Assembly: GCA_002402315.1 (NCBI GenBank)
Contig: DHFP01000197.1
Location: 1 to 17,940 of the forward strand
Length of the DNA stretch: 17,940 bases
Source of the DNA: Clostridiales bacterium UBA4821
GTDB lineage: Bacteria; Bacillota; Clostridia; Acetivibrionales; UBA4821
Reading direction: 5' to 3'
Shown: positions 6,766 to 15,067 of the stretch, piece after piece
Layout of the letters: every line of letters begins with the position of its first letter
Position numbering within the stretch: position 1 is the stretch's first letter
The notes under the pieces: generated by a model
Told to the model about the DNA's origin: nothing
Database searches by the model: none
What the model saw: only the letters and a program-made list of their open reading frames with translations
Position numbers and translations under genes: made by a program

Positions 6766-8751
6766 ATGTTTAAGACAAAATTACATAATATAGTTGGCAG
6801 TAAAAATTTACGGGCAAGATTGGTCTTGTATTTTTTAAGTTTTAGTATTATTCCGTTAATCTTTCTAGGTGCGGTATCTTACTTAGGGTCATCTTCCACA
6901 CTTAAGAATAATATGGATTCTTTTTCAGAGAAATTGATATTGCAGAGCTTGAATTATTTGGATTACGAATTCAAGCAGGTCGAAAGGTCAGTAGCAATAG
7001 TTTCTAAAACTGATACTGTCCGCAATGCATTATTTCAATCCAATAGCGACTCAAAGCTAAAAAAGTTATTTGATGACTATGTTCAATCAGGCAGTGGGAT
7101 AAATAACATATATTTAGGCACCGTTGATGGCAGGTTATATTCACGGCGGGACATAAATACAGATATTGATATGTTGAAACAGGACTGGTACATAAAGGGT
7201 ATTGAAAACAAGACGGGAGAGTTTGTTTGGACAGATACTCACCAAAGCATATTTGACCATAGTCTGGTGATTACTCTGGTCAAATATGTAACAAATCTAA
7301 GAGGAGAGCCTGTTGGAGTACTTGCAGCAGATGTTGATATTTATGAATTAACAAAATCAATGGCCAATATAAAGCTTGGAGAAAGCGGCTTTATGATGTT
7401 GGTTGATAATACCGATAATGTAGTTGGGGGGCCTGGAAAATATATTAAATTGAAATACAACAAGATGTTACTGGAGGAAATTAGTTCAGCAGGCATTTTC
7501 TTATTTAAGGAAGCTCAATATGAAAGTATAAACTGGAAAATTGTAGGAGTAATACCAAAGCATGAAATAGACAATTCAAGTAGCAGGATATGGTGGTTTA
7601 TTATTGTTTTAGCAATATTTTCACTAACAATGAGTATAATCTTTGCAGGTAGATATGCAACTCAGATTTCATACCCAATACTTGGACTTAAAGATTTAAT
7701 GCTTAAAGGAGCAGCCGGTGATCTTGATATTCAATATGACAAAAGCAAACTGACAAGAAGTGGTATCAAGGAAATAGGTGAAATGGCCAATGCATTTAAC
7801 AAGATGATTTTCACATTACAAGTTCTAAAGCAATCATTAGAAATAAAAATTGAACAAAAAACAAAAATGGCAGAGGAATTAAAAGAGGTTAATGAAGAGC
7901 TGAATGCCCAGCAGGAAGAATTAATGACACTTAATGAAAATCTTGCGGGTGCTAATCAAAGGTTGGAAAAAACTAATAAGGAGTTGATGGAAACACAAGC
8001 TAAGCTGATCCAAAGTGAGAAAATGGCTTCATTGGGAATGCTTGTAGCCGGCATAGCACATGAGATAAACACTCCATTGGGTGCAATACATTGTAATATT
8101 GATTTATATAAGACCATTTTATCCAAGCTAAAATCCTTGGAGTCAGTCAGAGATGATGGAAGGATATTTGATCTGGTTAGTAAAATGGATGATGTTAATA
8201 ATACAAATCTGATTGCATCTGATAGAATTATGGAGATTGTTAAAAGTCTTAAGAATTTTGCGAGGTTAGATGAAGCAGAATACAAGGATGCGGATATCCA
8301 TGAAGGTATTGACAGTACGTTACTTTTGTTAAACAATAAAATAAAGAATAAGGTTGAAATAATAAAGGAATATGGTCAAATTCCCGAAATATATTGCTAT
8401 CCTAACCAATTGAATCAAGTTTTTATGAATCTATTAAACAATGCAATTCATGCAGTTTCAGAAAAAGGTAAAATATGGATAAAGACATATTCTCAGGGTG
8501 ATAAGGTCTATATTAAAGTAATTGATAATGGAGTAGGAATTAAGGCTGAGCATATTAATAGAATCTTTGACCCGGGTTTTACTACCAAGGGAGTAGGAGT
8601 AGGAACAGGACTAGGTTTATCAATAGTATTTAATATCATTGAAAAACATGAAGGTAAAATATCAGTTTCAAGTAAGGCGGGTGATGGAACAGAGTTTACT
8701 ATAGAATTACCGGTCAACAAAGAACTAAGGAATGAAGAAATAATAAAATAA
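6766..8751 (+). CDS. Membrane sensor histidine kinase (Cache-HAMP-HisKA-HATPase)
   Basis: A 661-residue sensor kinase. TM1 spans about 19-41. A ~230-residue extracellular region with Cache-type features follows (DGRLYSRRDINTDIDMLKQD, WYIKGIENKTGEFVWTD, GVLAADVDI, LGESGFMMLVD). TM2 is at about 276-296, HAMP at ~297-350 and a long coiled coil at ~350-425. HisKA follows with phospho-acceptor H432 in GIAHEINTPLGAI. The ATPase domain has an N box (NQVFMNLLNNAIHAV, ~550), G1 (DNGVGI, 587), an F box (FDPGFTTK) and G2 (GTGLGLSIV). All catalytic motifs are intact. No response regulator is adjacent, so it is an orphan kinase. An oligopeptide-binding lipoprotein follows after 27 bases, probably in the same transcript. 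Cache domains usually bind small molecules; the ligand is unknown. Confidence 0.93.
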   Translation: MFKTKLHNIVGSKNLRARLVLYFLSFSIIPLIFLGAVSYLGSSSTLKNNMDSFSEKLILQSLNYLDYEFKQVERSVAIVSKTDTVRNALFQSNSDSKLKKLFDDYVQSGSGINNIYLGTVDGRLYSRRDINTDIDMLKQDWYIKGIENKTGEFVWTDTHQSIFDHSLVITLVKYVTNLRGEPVGVLAADVDIYELTKSMANIKLGESGFMMLVDNTDNVVGGPGKYIKLKYNKMLLEEISSAGIFLFKEAQYESINWKIVGVIPKHEIDNSSSRIWWFIIVLAIFSLTMSIIFAGRYATQISYPILGLKDLMLKGAAGDLDIQYDKSKLTRSGIKEIGEMANAFNKMIFTLQVLKQSLEIKIEQKTKMAEELKEVNEELNAQQEELMTLNENLAGANQRLEKTNKELMETQAKLIQSEKMASLGMLVAGIAHEINTPLGAIHCNIDLYKTILSKLKSLESVRDDGRIFDLVSKMDDVNNTNLIASDRIMEIVKSLKNFARLDEAEYKDADIHEGIDSTLLLLNNKIKNKVEIIKEYGQIPEIYCYPNQLNQVFMNLLNNAIHAVSEKGKIWIKTYSQGDKVYIKVIDNGVGIKAEHINRIFDPGFTTKGVGVGTGLGLSIVFNIIEKHEGKISVSSKAGDGTEFTIELPVNKELRNEEIIK

Positions 8752-8778
8752 AAAAAATTACAAACAGGAGGAGAAAGA

Positions 8779-10443
8779 ATGTTAAAAAAAATTACTAAAT
8801 CAATGGTGCTGTTAATTATGACTCTGGGACTGATAGCTGGATGTGGCACTAAAAAAGTAGAAGTTGAGAAGATTGATGCAAACCCAAAGGGTGACAATGT
8901 AGTTCAAGAAGTAGTTGATGCAATCACAAGCCAACCAGGAACTCTGGACCCAGCAGTTTGTAACGGTATTGATGAAATGAACATTGATGCAATGATGTTT
9001 GAAGGTCTGTATAGGAAAGGCCTAAACGGCCAAGTGGAATTAGGCATGGCAGAAGAGGTTAACAAGTCACCTGATAACCTTACATATACCTTTAAAATTA
9101 GAAAGGATGCAAGATGGTCGGAGGGTAAACCGTTAACCGCTTATGACTTTGAATATGCATGGAAAAGGGTAATAACCCCGGGATTTGAAACAGACGTAGA
9201 TTATATGATGTATTTTATTAAAAATGCTGAGAAGTATAAAAAAGGTGAGTCAAAAGAGGTAGGAATAAAGGCAATTGATGCAAACACCCTGGAAGTAAAA
9301 CTTGAGAAGCCTACTCCTTATTTTGAACAAATTCTAACATTCCATAGTTATTACCCGGTAAGAAAGGATATAGTGGAGAAAGACCCAAAGAATTGGTGGT
9401 CAAAAGAAGAAACCCTAATTGGTAATGGGCCTTTTAAATTATCAAAATGGGAAAAGGGAACCAATATTCCATTTATTGAAGTTGTAAAGAACGAAAGCTA
9501 TTGGGACAGTAAAAACGTTAAATTAAACAAGGTTACTACTAAGGTGATTGACGGTGCAGAAGCTCAGTGGGAGAGTTTCCGGCAGGGAAAGATAGACATA
9601 GGTCTGTTGATTCCGAAGGACAAAGATATCAACCAACTGCTTGAAGACAAGCAAATTGTATCAGCTCCTACTTTAACAACTGAATATTATCAATTTAACC
9701 TTGCTAGAAAACCTTTTGATAATATAAAAGTAAGAAAAGCAATTAGTATGGTAATTGACAGGCAGAAAATAATAACCGATGTGAAGAAAGGTGCTAAACC
9801 TGCAACAGGATATGTACCCTATGGAATACCTGATACAACATCCGGGCAGGATTTCAGGCAGGTTGGAGGCAATTTAATAAACCCTGAAGTTACAGAAGCT
9901 CCAATCAAAGAGGCACAAAAGCTTCTTGCTGAGGCAGGTTATCCCGGTGGTAAGGGATTTCCGAAAATAAAACTAATAGTTAATAATACAACCAGAAATA
10001 ATGAAATAGCTTCAATTTTTAAAGAAAACTTAAAGAAGAATTTGAATATAGATGTAGAAGTTGTTTCGCTTGAAACAGATTTATTCAAGAAAGAGAGAGA
10101 TAGAGAAGAAAACTTTGATATAACCAGAGTTAACTGGGTCGCAGATTTTGCTGATGCAAGTAATTTTCTTGAGGTTTTAGTTTCTGATAGTTCTAATAGT
10201 AAAGGCAGCTGGGCCAATAAGGAATATGATAAACTGGTTACTGACGCAAGCAAAACCTTGGATGAAGCCGCTAGAATGGAAAAATTGCACCAGGCAGAAA
10301 AAATCATGATTGATGATGCCTGCATTATGCCAATTTATTTTGACTCAAATATTTACTACTTCAAACCTTATGTAATGAACTTCACAAGGTCATCATTAGA
10401 AGAGAAGAATTTCAGGATTGTTTATATTGATAAGAAGAACTGA
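8779..10443 (+). CDS. Oligopeptide ABC transporter substrate-binding lipoprotein (OppA-like, SBP_bac_5)
   Basis: A 554-residue solute-binding lipoprotein. The signal peptide is MLKKITKSMVLLIMTLGLIAGC, with lipobox LIAGC and lipidated C22, so it is anchored to the outer face of the membrane. The family-5 fold is evident: TSQPGTLDPAVCNGIDEMNI, then YTFKIRKDARWSEGKPLTAY, LIGNGPFKLSKW, VRKAISMVIDRQKI, and the C-terminal ADFADASNFLEVL. These are peptide-binding-protein signatures, so the ligand is most likely an oligopeptide. AGGAGGAG lies about 5 bases before the ATG. No Opp permease or ATPase genes are in the window. The gene sits behind a sensor kinase and is closed by a strong terminator, so it may serve sensing or use a transporter encoded elsewhere. 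Confidence 0.93.
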   Translation: MLKKITKSMVLLIMTLGLIAGCGTKKVEVEKIDANPKGDNVVQEVVDAITSQPGTLDPAVCNGIDEMNIDAMMFEGLYRKGLNGQVELGMAEEVNKSPDNLTYTFKIRKDARWSEGKPLTAYDFEYAWKRVITPGFETDVDYMMYFIKNAEKYKKGESKEVGIKAIDANTLEVKLEKPTPYFEQILTFHSYYPVRKDIVEKDPKNWWSKEETLIGNGPFKLSKWEKGTNIPFIEVVKNESYWDSKNVKLNKVTTKVIDGAEAQWESFRQGKIDIGLLIPKDKDINQLLEDKQIVSAPTLTTEYYQFNLARKPFDNIKVRKAISMVIDRQKIITDVKKGAKPATGYVPYGIPDTTSGQDFRQVGGNLINPEVTEAPIKEAQKLLAEAGYPGGKGFPKIKLIVNNTTRNNEIASIFKENLKKNLNIDVEVVSLETDLFKKERDREENFDITRVNWVADFADASNFLEVLVSDSSNSKGSWANKEYDKLVTDASKTLDEAARMEKLHQAEKIMIDDACIMPIYFDSNIYYFKPYVMNFTRSSLEEKNFRIVYIDKKN

Positions 10444-10455
10444 TTAATAATCTAA

Positions 10456-10500
10456 TTGGAAGGGGTAGGTCAGACACAGAGGCCTATCCCTTCCAACTTT
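10456..10500. terminator. Two-way terminator between convergent genes
   Basis: TTGGAAGGGGTAGG (10456-10469) pairs with CCTATCCCTTCCAA (10483-10496) along 14 positions with one G-U wobble, around a 13-base loop. CTTTT follows on the + strand and AATTAG on the other. It lies between the stops of the binding-protein gene (10443) and the convergent peptidase gene (10500), so it can end both transcripts. Confidence 0.88.
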
Positions 10501-11432
10501 TATAACATTACTACCGACTCAAGAACCGTTATTGTTCTACTTATCGAATCAAGTTCAATTCTTGCTCCTATTGGCAGGGTTACATTATAATGTCCATGGC
10601 CGGCAGGTACATTATAAATTGCAGGCTTGCCAAGAGGGACTAAAATATCGTTAAGCACATCAAATACACTTCGTCCGTATGAATTTTCACAATTGGTAAA
10701 ATCACCGATGATTATTCCTGAACAATCATCAAGCTTTCCTGAGCTTTTAAGAATGGTAAGCATTCTATCAATCCTATATGCAGATTCGTTAACATCTTCC
10801 AAAAGAAGTATTTTACCTTTCGTATCAACTTCATAACATGTTCCAATAGAACTAATCAAAGTTGTTAGATTGCCTCCCATTAATATCCCGGTACATTTGC
10901 CTGAAACTAAGCTTATAAATTTACTGCACGTTGAAGGGGATATACGATAGGTGTTTTTTTGTAACGTAATAGTATTGATCAAGAAATTAACGTTATACCC
11001 TTCAGTATCAGTTCCAATATCCTTTACCGTAGGACCGTGGAAGGTAATTATATCAGCATATTGGCTAAAAACATTTAAGAGAAAAGTAATATTACTGTAG
11101 CCAATAAAGATTTTTGGATTTTTCACAACAACGTCCAAGTCAATATTGTTGATTAGTCTTTCAGTACCATAGCCGCCTCTTGAGCAAATTATTGCTGAAA
11201 CATCCTTGTTATTAAACATTTCCATTAAGTCATATGCCCTCTGTTTATCAGTTCCTGCCAAGTATCCATTATTATAGTAGGTATGTTTTCCAAGAAGAAT
11301 TTTATAGCCAAGCCCTTTCAACCTAATCAAACCCTCTTCAAAACTGTCAACATTGTCTTTAGTAATCGGACTGGCCGGAGATATTACACCAATAATATTT
11401 CCAGGCTTTAATGCCTGGGGTCTTAATTTCAT
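10500..11432 (-). CDS. S66 family LD-carboxypeptidase (LdcA/MccF-like)
   Basis: A 310-residue serine peptidase. The family cleaves the L,D-bond of murein tetrapeptides during cell-wall recycling, and some members (MccF) cleave microcin-type or peptide-nucleotide conjugates. The Ser-Glu-His site is complete: S113 in the nucleophile elbow GYSNIT, glutamate in LLLEDVNESAYRIDRML (E212 or E216), and H279 in PAGHGHYNVTLPIG. The conserved SRGGYGTERL (84-93) and MGGNLTTL are present. There is no signal peptide, so it acts in the cytoplasm. AGGTGAGAAG precedes the ATG at 11432. It is transcribed divergently from the DUF4434 gene. Family membership is sure; whether it acts on murein or on a toxic peptide is not. 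Confidence 0.94.
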   Translation of the reverse strand: MKLRPQALKPGNIIGVISPASPITKDNVDSFEEGLIRLKGLGYKILLGKHTYYNNGYLAGTDKQRAYDLMEMFNNKDVSAIICSRGGYGTERLINNIDLDVVVKNPKIFIGYSNITFLLNVFSQYADIITFHGPTVKDIGTDTEGYNVNFLINTITLQKNTYRISPSTCSKFISLVSGKCTGILMGGNLTTLISSIGTCYEVDTKGKILLLEDVNESAYRIDRMLTILKSSGKLDDCSGIIIGDFTNCENSYGRSVFDVLNDILVPLGKPAIYNVPAGHGHYNVTLPIGARIELDSISRTITVLESVVML

Positions 11433-11483
11433 ATCTTCTCACCTAAACTAATTAACTAACATGATGTTTTAATTGTATTCACA

Positions 11484-11505
11484 AATGATTATATTTATAA
11501 TCATT
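11484..11505. promoter_or_regulatory. Palindrome in the divergent intergenic region (candidate operator)
   Basis: AATGATTAT and ATAATCATT are perfect inverted 9-base arms separated by ATTT. On the - strand the left arm contains TATAAT (11488-11493), which could be the -10 of the peptidase gene, so a bound protein could block it. TGATTAT/ATAATCA half-sites resemble Fur-family boxes, but the arm spacing (four bases rather than one) does not fit. The arms could also form a hairpin. Confidence 0.5.
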
Positions 11506-11566
11506 GTAATAAAAGTTTGTTCATATGAGTAAATTATCGTAATAGAAGATTTAGAGGTATTCATAT

Positions 11567-12577
11567 ATGGAAAAATCAAAGAAGATACTGGAAGGGACTT
11601 TCATTCAACCGAATTTGATATCAGACTGGAAAAGCGAACAATTCGACCAACATTTCAAAGAATACAGAGCCATTGGTTTTGACCACATCATACTTCAGTG
11701 GATTGAGTATAAGAACCTGTCTGCAAGCATTAGGCATACCTATTATCCAAGCAGTCTGCAAGGTAGAAAGCTTGAAAAAGACTTGCTAACCAACTTGTTA
11801 AATTACGGCCAAAAGAACAATATTAAGATATATATTGGACTTAATATTAATGATGAGTGGTGGGAGATAATTGACAAGTCACCAACAGAGCTTAATGAAT
11901 GGTGGAATAATGAGGCGGCGGAATCAATAATGTTGGTTAATGATATATGGAATAAATATAAGCAGTATGCAAAATTACATGGTTTTAATGCGCTTGCTGG
12001 CTGGTATATAGCTTTTGAAGCAGATAACTTTTACTTTAATACCGTTGAAAAGCAAAATATCCTTGCAAAGCAGTATAATGTAATAGTTAATAATATCCAC
12101 AAAATTACTAACCTCCCGGTAATGATATCTCCTTATTTTAATAGAGCTCTGGGATTAATCTATGGCCCTAAGAAATGGAGAAGCATGTGGGAGAATATAT
12201 TATATCAGACAGATATTGATATAATAGCGCTGCAGGATGGAATCGGGTGTGATAGAGAGGTTATATGTGAAGATAAAAATAGAGAAAAGGCAATTAAGAA
12301 TGTCGGGAAATGGTTTAAAGCAACCAGAGATGCAATCAGAAAATCTAAAAAGAAAATAGAGTTATGGTCAGATCTTGAAACATTTGTTGAAGAACGAGTG
12401 GATGGTAAAAGCCGGTTTGAAGCTGCATCTATAGATAGAATAATCTGCCAAATAGAGGCTGAATTGCCGTTAGTTGATAAATTTACATCATTCAGTTTTC
12501 AAGCATATCAGGATTACGATAAGGCGCCGCGACTTTTTGAGGATTATAAAAAGTATGTGGATAATGTGTTAGACTGA
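11567..12577 (+). CDS. DUF4434 TIM-barrel protein (glycoside-hydrolase-like)
   Basis: A 336-residue protein that opens with the DUF4434 pattern: GTFIQPNLISDWKSEQFDQH, then IGFDHIILQW. Later segments fit barrel strands: KIYIGLNINDEWW, LAGWYIAFEADNF, LPVMISPYF, DIIALQDGIG, IELWSDLETF and FTSFSFQAYQ. E151 (IAFEAD) at the end of a mid-barrel strand and the glutamate of SDLETF sit where acid/base and nucleophile glutamates lie in related GH families, so hydrolase activity is plausible but unproven. There is no signal peptide, so it is probably cytoplasmic. A weak AGAGG precedes the ATG. It is transcribed alone, divergently from the S66 peptidase. No substrate can be named. Confidence 0.8.
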   Translation: MEKSKKILEGTFIQPNLISDWKSEQFDQHFKEYRAIGFDHIILQWIEYKNLSASIRHTYYPSSLQGRKLEKDLLTNLLNYGQKNNIKIYIGLNINDEWWEIIDKSPTELNEWWNNEAAESIMLVNDIWNKYKQYAKLHGFNALAGWYIAFEADNFYFNTVEKQNILAKQYNVIVNNIHKITNLPVMISPYFNRALGLIYGPKKWRSMWENILYQTDIDIIALQDGIGCDREVICEDKNREKAIKNVGKWFKATRDAIRKSKKKIELWSDLETFVEERVDGKSRFEAASIDRIICQIEAELPLVDKFTSFSFQAYQDYDKAPRLFEDYKKYVDNVLD

Positions 12578-12604
12578 GACCTTATATTTTTATATTTTAT
12601 ATTA

Positions 12605-12633
12605 TTGTAGAAATTATTATATAGTGTTATAAT
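12605..12633 (+). promoter_or_regulatory. Promoter of the Tad pilus operon
   Basis: TTGTAG (12605-12610), a 17-base spacer and a perfect TATAAT (12628-12633), with a TG giving an extended -10 (TGTTATAAT). Transcription should begin near 12640. That leaves a leader of about 60 bases before the ATG at 12701. Confidence 0.85.
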
Positions 12634-12700
12634 AAATTTGAAAGTTTTTGCGAAACATGTCAACAAATCTGCTTTAACTAATATGGAGAATTTACTGCAT

Positions 12701-13171
12701 ATGAAAAGAATGTCAGATAAAGGTGGATATTCAGTTGTAATGGTACCAATCGTACTTTCAATTGTACTTTCACTGGTAGCATTAGTATTTGATTTCAGCA
12801 GGGTTTTTGTACTTAAGCACCAACTCCAGACCGCAGCCGATGCAGCTGCTTTAGCAGGTGCAAGCATGGTTAAGGTTGAGTTTGCTAAAGATATTCAGGA
12901 TAATTTTGACTTCAACAATACTACAATAACTTTAGTTAGCGATAAGGCAGTAAGAGAAGCTGATGCCTGCTTTCAAAGGAACATAGCTGAGCTTAATTTG
13001 GATAAAGTATTAACTCTACCTTTGGAAAAAAATGCTATAGTAAAAGATGATTATACTTTTGAATACCGCATTAAGGCACAAATACCTGTAACTATGGCAG
13101 CTATCTTTCTTGGTCATGGAGGAATCCAAAGTATAACCGTAATAGCAGAAGCTCAGACTTCAGACAGATGA
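12701..13171 (+). CDS. TadE/TadG-like pilus assembly protein
   Basis: A 156-residue membrane protein with the N-terminal pattern of TadG-like proteins: a short charged start with GGY, one hydrophobic helix (~10-34, VVMVPIVLSIVLSLVALVFD), then SRVFVLKHQLQTAADAAALAGAS (33-55). The last phrase is diagnostic of the PF13400-type domain. The rest is a short extracellular beta-rich region; the von Willebrand domain of long TadG proteins is missing. In Tad systems these pseudopilin-like proteins act in fibre assembly at the membrane. The frame is open from a TTG at 12638, but that lies at or before the predicted transcription start. ATG 12701 has GGAG at 12685-12688. It is the first gene of the operon and overlaps the next by ATGA. 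Confidence 0.85.
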   Translation: MKRMSDKGGYSVVMVPIVLSIVLSLVALVFDFSRVFVLKHQLQTAADAAALAGASMVKVEFAKDIQDNFDFNNTTITLVSDKAVREADACFQRNIAELNLDKVLTLPLEKNAIVKDDYTFEYRIKAQIPVTMAAIFLGHGGIQSITVIAEAQTSDR

Positions 13172-14088
13172 GTTATTATCAAACCTGGACAAAAAAATAT
13201 CTATTGACTGAGGGTGAAAGCTTGTCTTACCAATTAATGATTTACATATGTACATTCAGTTCCATTATGTTCATTATCTTAGCAATCATAATGAGAGTGG
13301 AACAAAAAAGAAGACTGCTGGAAGAGTTTTTATACAGAAGGACAATTACAAAATCAAAAAATCTAATTGAGATTCTCACAAGGCTTTTGGGACCGTTAAT
13401 GCCGGGAAGAGAAAAAATGGATCAAATCAGATATTATCTGGAGCAGTTGGAAATCAAAGGAATAACCCCGGAGAAGGTCTATTTTTATACAATTGGAGGA
13501 GGAATAATACTTGGCAGTATATATTTTGTAATTTTACTCTTCCTAAATGTATATGTGGCAGTTTTAGGAATTGGTATAGGTTTGCTGGCCGGATATAATT
13601 TGCCGATAATCTATTTAAAATCCAAATACGAAGACTTACAGAAGGAAAAGCAAATCGGCATTCTACCGTATGTAGAAATGCTGCAGATTACATGTGAAGC
13701 CGGGCTTACGTTTACTTTGGCAATAGATCGGGTATATGAATACTACCCTACGCCGCTTTCACTGGAGTTTAAGAAATCAAATAATGACTTCATGGCTAAC
13801 ATTAAGACAAGACGCGAGTCTCTGACGGGCATAATTGATAGAGTTGGCGGAGATGAAATTCGTTTTCTGATTGAATCAATAATTCAATCGATAGATACAG
13901 GTACTCCTATGAAAGGTGTACTTAAAATGCTTGCTGATACAATTAGAAGGGATTTGCGAAAAAAAATTATTAACCAAGGTCAGCAGGCCAAATGGAAGAA
14001 CTTCATAGTTTCAATATGTTTTCAATTTCCGCCTTACATATATATTCTGGCCGGTCCTGCACTCGCAGGTCTAATGGGTGCAATATAA
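13168..14088 (+). CDS. tadC: TadC-like inner-membrane platform protein (T2SSF domain)
   Basis: A 306-residue polytopic membrane protein. Hydrophobic segments lie at about 22-44, 105-127, 128-150 and 285-306. The T2SSF domain between the last two has the TadC hallmark GILPYVEMLQITCEAGLTFT, then RRVESL-like RRESLTGIIDRVG and IESIIQSIDTGTPMKGVLKM. TadC, usually with TadB, forms the platform on which the TadA ATPase drives Flp pilus assembly. The ATG overlaps the preceding stop (ATGA), so translation is coupled. Only one platform gene is seen in the window; a TadB partner may lie downstream. TadB versus TadC identity is judged from the motif and is less certain than the family. Confidence 0.85.
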   Translation: MSYYQTWTKKYLLTEGESLSYQLMIYICTFSSIMFIILAIIMRVEQKRRLLEEFLYRRTITKSKNLIEILTRLLGPLMPGREKMDQIRYYLEQLEIKGITPEKVYFYTIGGGIILGSIYFVILLFLNVYVAVLGIGIGLLAGYNLPIIYLKSKYEDLQKEKQIGILPYVEMLQITCEAGLTFTLAIDRVYEYYPTPLSLEFKKSNNDFMANIKTRRESLTGIIDRVGGDEIRFLIESIIQSIDTGTPMKGVLKMLADTIRRDLRKKIINQGQQAKWKNFIVSICFQFPPYIYILAGPALAGLMGAI

Positions 14089-14159
14089 GGTTAATCGGTA
14101 TTTGAAAAGCGACTATTAAATTGAACTTTAAATATAAAAATTACGAGGGGGATAAGTTT

Positions 14160-14363
14160 ATGAAAAAATTACTTAACGGTATAAAAAATTTTTTGAAGGA
14201 TGAAAACGGCTTGACAACGGCTGAATGGGTAATTCTTGCTTCAGCCATTGCTATGGCTGCTATTGCAGTATTAACAATAATAATTCCGAGACTTAAGACC
14301 ATGGCAACTCAAATGGAAAACAAACTTGAAAACTATAATTCGTCTGACCCGCAAAATCAATAA
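14160..14363 (+). CDS. Flp-type (type IVb) pilin precursor
   Basis: A 67-residue prepilin. A basic leader (MKKLLNGIKNFLKDENG, 17 residues) ends in glycine, followed by LTTAEW and a hydrophobic helix (VILASAIAMAAIAVLTIIIP). The predicted prepilin peptidase cut is after G17, with the essential glutamate at +5 (E22). Classical Flp pilins have EY at this position; here it is EW. Mature length is about 50 residues, as in Flp pilins. The frame is open from TTG 14121, but ATG 14160 has a strong GAGGGGG at 14145-14151 and gives a normal leader. The unusually strong ribosome binding site fits a highly expressed subunit. It follows tadC by 71 bases. The peptidase (TadV) is not in the window. Confidence 0.88.
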   Translation: MKKLLNGIKNFLKDENGLTTAEWVILASAIAMAAIAVLTIIIPRLKTMATQMENKLENYNSSDPQNQ

Positions 14364-14429
14364 TTATTGTAAAAGGAAAAACAAATAAATGTAAAAACAA
14401 AAAAAGTATTCTAAAAAGGACGTGAAGAT

Positions 14430-15038
14430 ATGGAACTAACAGATATACAAGCCTACGAATTTATTGAAATCAGCCTTAAGAATGACATGGATTGGCATAC
14501 AACTGAGATAATCAGAGTAAATGATAAAGCCATTACTGTTATATTACCTAAGAACCTGAAAAGATTCTTTATAAGTGATGAGATAAAATGCAGATTTACA
14601 GATGGGAAGAATACATATCTGTTTGACGGTGAGATATCAGATGTAATATTCAAATTCCCACAGGCCTTGGTTATATTTGTTCCGGGACAAGTCAGAAAAT
14701 TTGATGAATTCAGGAAGGACAAGAGATATTCTACAAGTTTATTAGCGGAGATTTATAAGCTTAAGAAGGTTTACGGCTATGTTAAGGATATAAGCCGGAG
14801 GGGATTTTGTCTGCATACAAAGGGTTATTTGGAAAAGGGTGATGATATTGGTGTCACATTATTTTTTAATAACGGCAGACAGCAGATTTATTTTGAGGGA
14901 AGAGTTGTGAGAAAGGAAGAAGCTGATGACTTCAGGGAATATGGAATAGAAATCGAAAATATCAAATATGAGGAAGAAGATAAATATTTTAAACTGGTAG
15001 AGGAATTGGAAAAGCAATTAATAAGCCCTAAGCTCTAA
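14430..15038 (+). CDS. PilZ domain c-di-GMP-binding protein (YcgR-like)
   Basis: A 202-residue soluble protein. The N-terminal ~90 residues form a beta-rich YcgR-like domain (KCRFTDGKNTYLFDGEI). A PilZ domain follows with both c-di-GMP motifs intact: RxxxR at R95-R99 (FRKDKRYS) and DxSxxG at D120-S122-G125 (KDISRRG). These residues wrap the bound dinucleotide in known PilZ structures, so binding is expected. In YcgR-type proteins the ligand alters contact between the two domains and with a motor partner. It sits between the pilin and CpaB/TadZ genes, so it is probably the c-di-GMP input to pilus assembly; the partner is not shown by sequence. GGACGTGAAG precedes the ATG. Confidence 0.92.
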   Translation: MELTDIQAYEFIEISLKNDMDWHTTEIIRVNDKAITVILPKNLKRFFISDEIKCRFTDGKNTYLFDGEISDVIFKFPQALVIFVPGQVRKFDEFRKDKRYSTSLLAEIYKLKKVYGYVKDISRRGFCLHTKGYLEKGDDIGVTLFFNNGRQQIYFEGRVVRKEEADDFREYGIEIENIKYEEEDKYFKLVEELEKQLISPKL

Positions 15039-15067
15039 ATGATTATAAATTATTGTAGGAAAGCAGG

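Noticed and set aside
8508..8897. - strand frame spanning the kinase/lipoprotein junction
   Set aside because: It is opposite the kinase ATPase domain and the lipoprotein signal peptide, both of which are clearly coding.
11484..11505. Fur or PerR box
   Set aside because: The half-sites look similar, but the arms are four bases apart instead of one, and no iron or peroxide gene is near.
14364..14429. Hairpin after the pilin gene that would raise pilin mRNA level
   Set aside because: The gap is A-rich with no inverted repeat that I can find.
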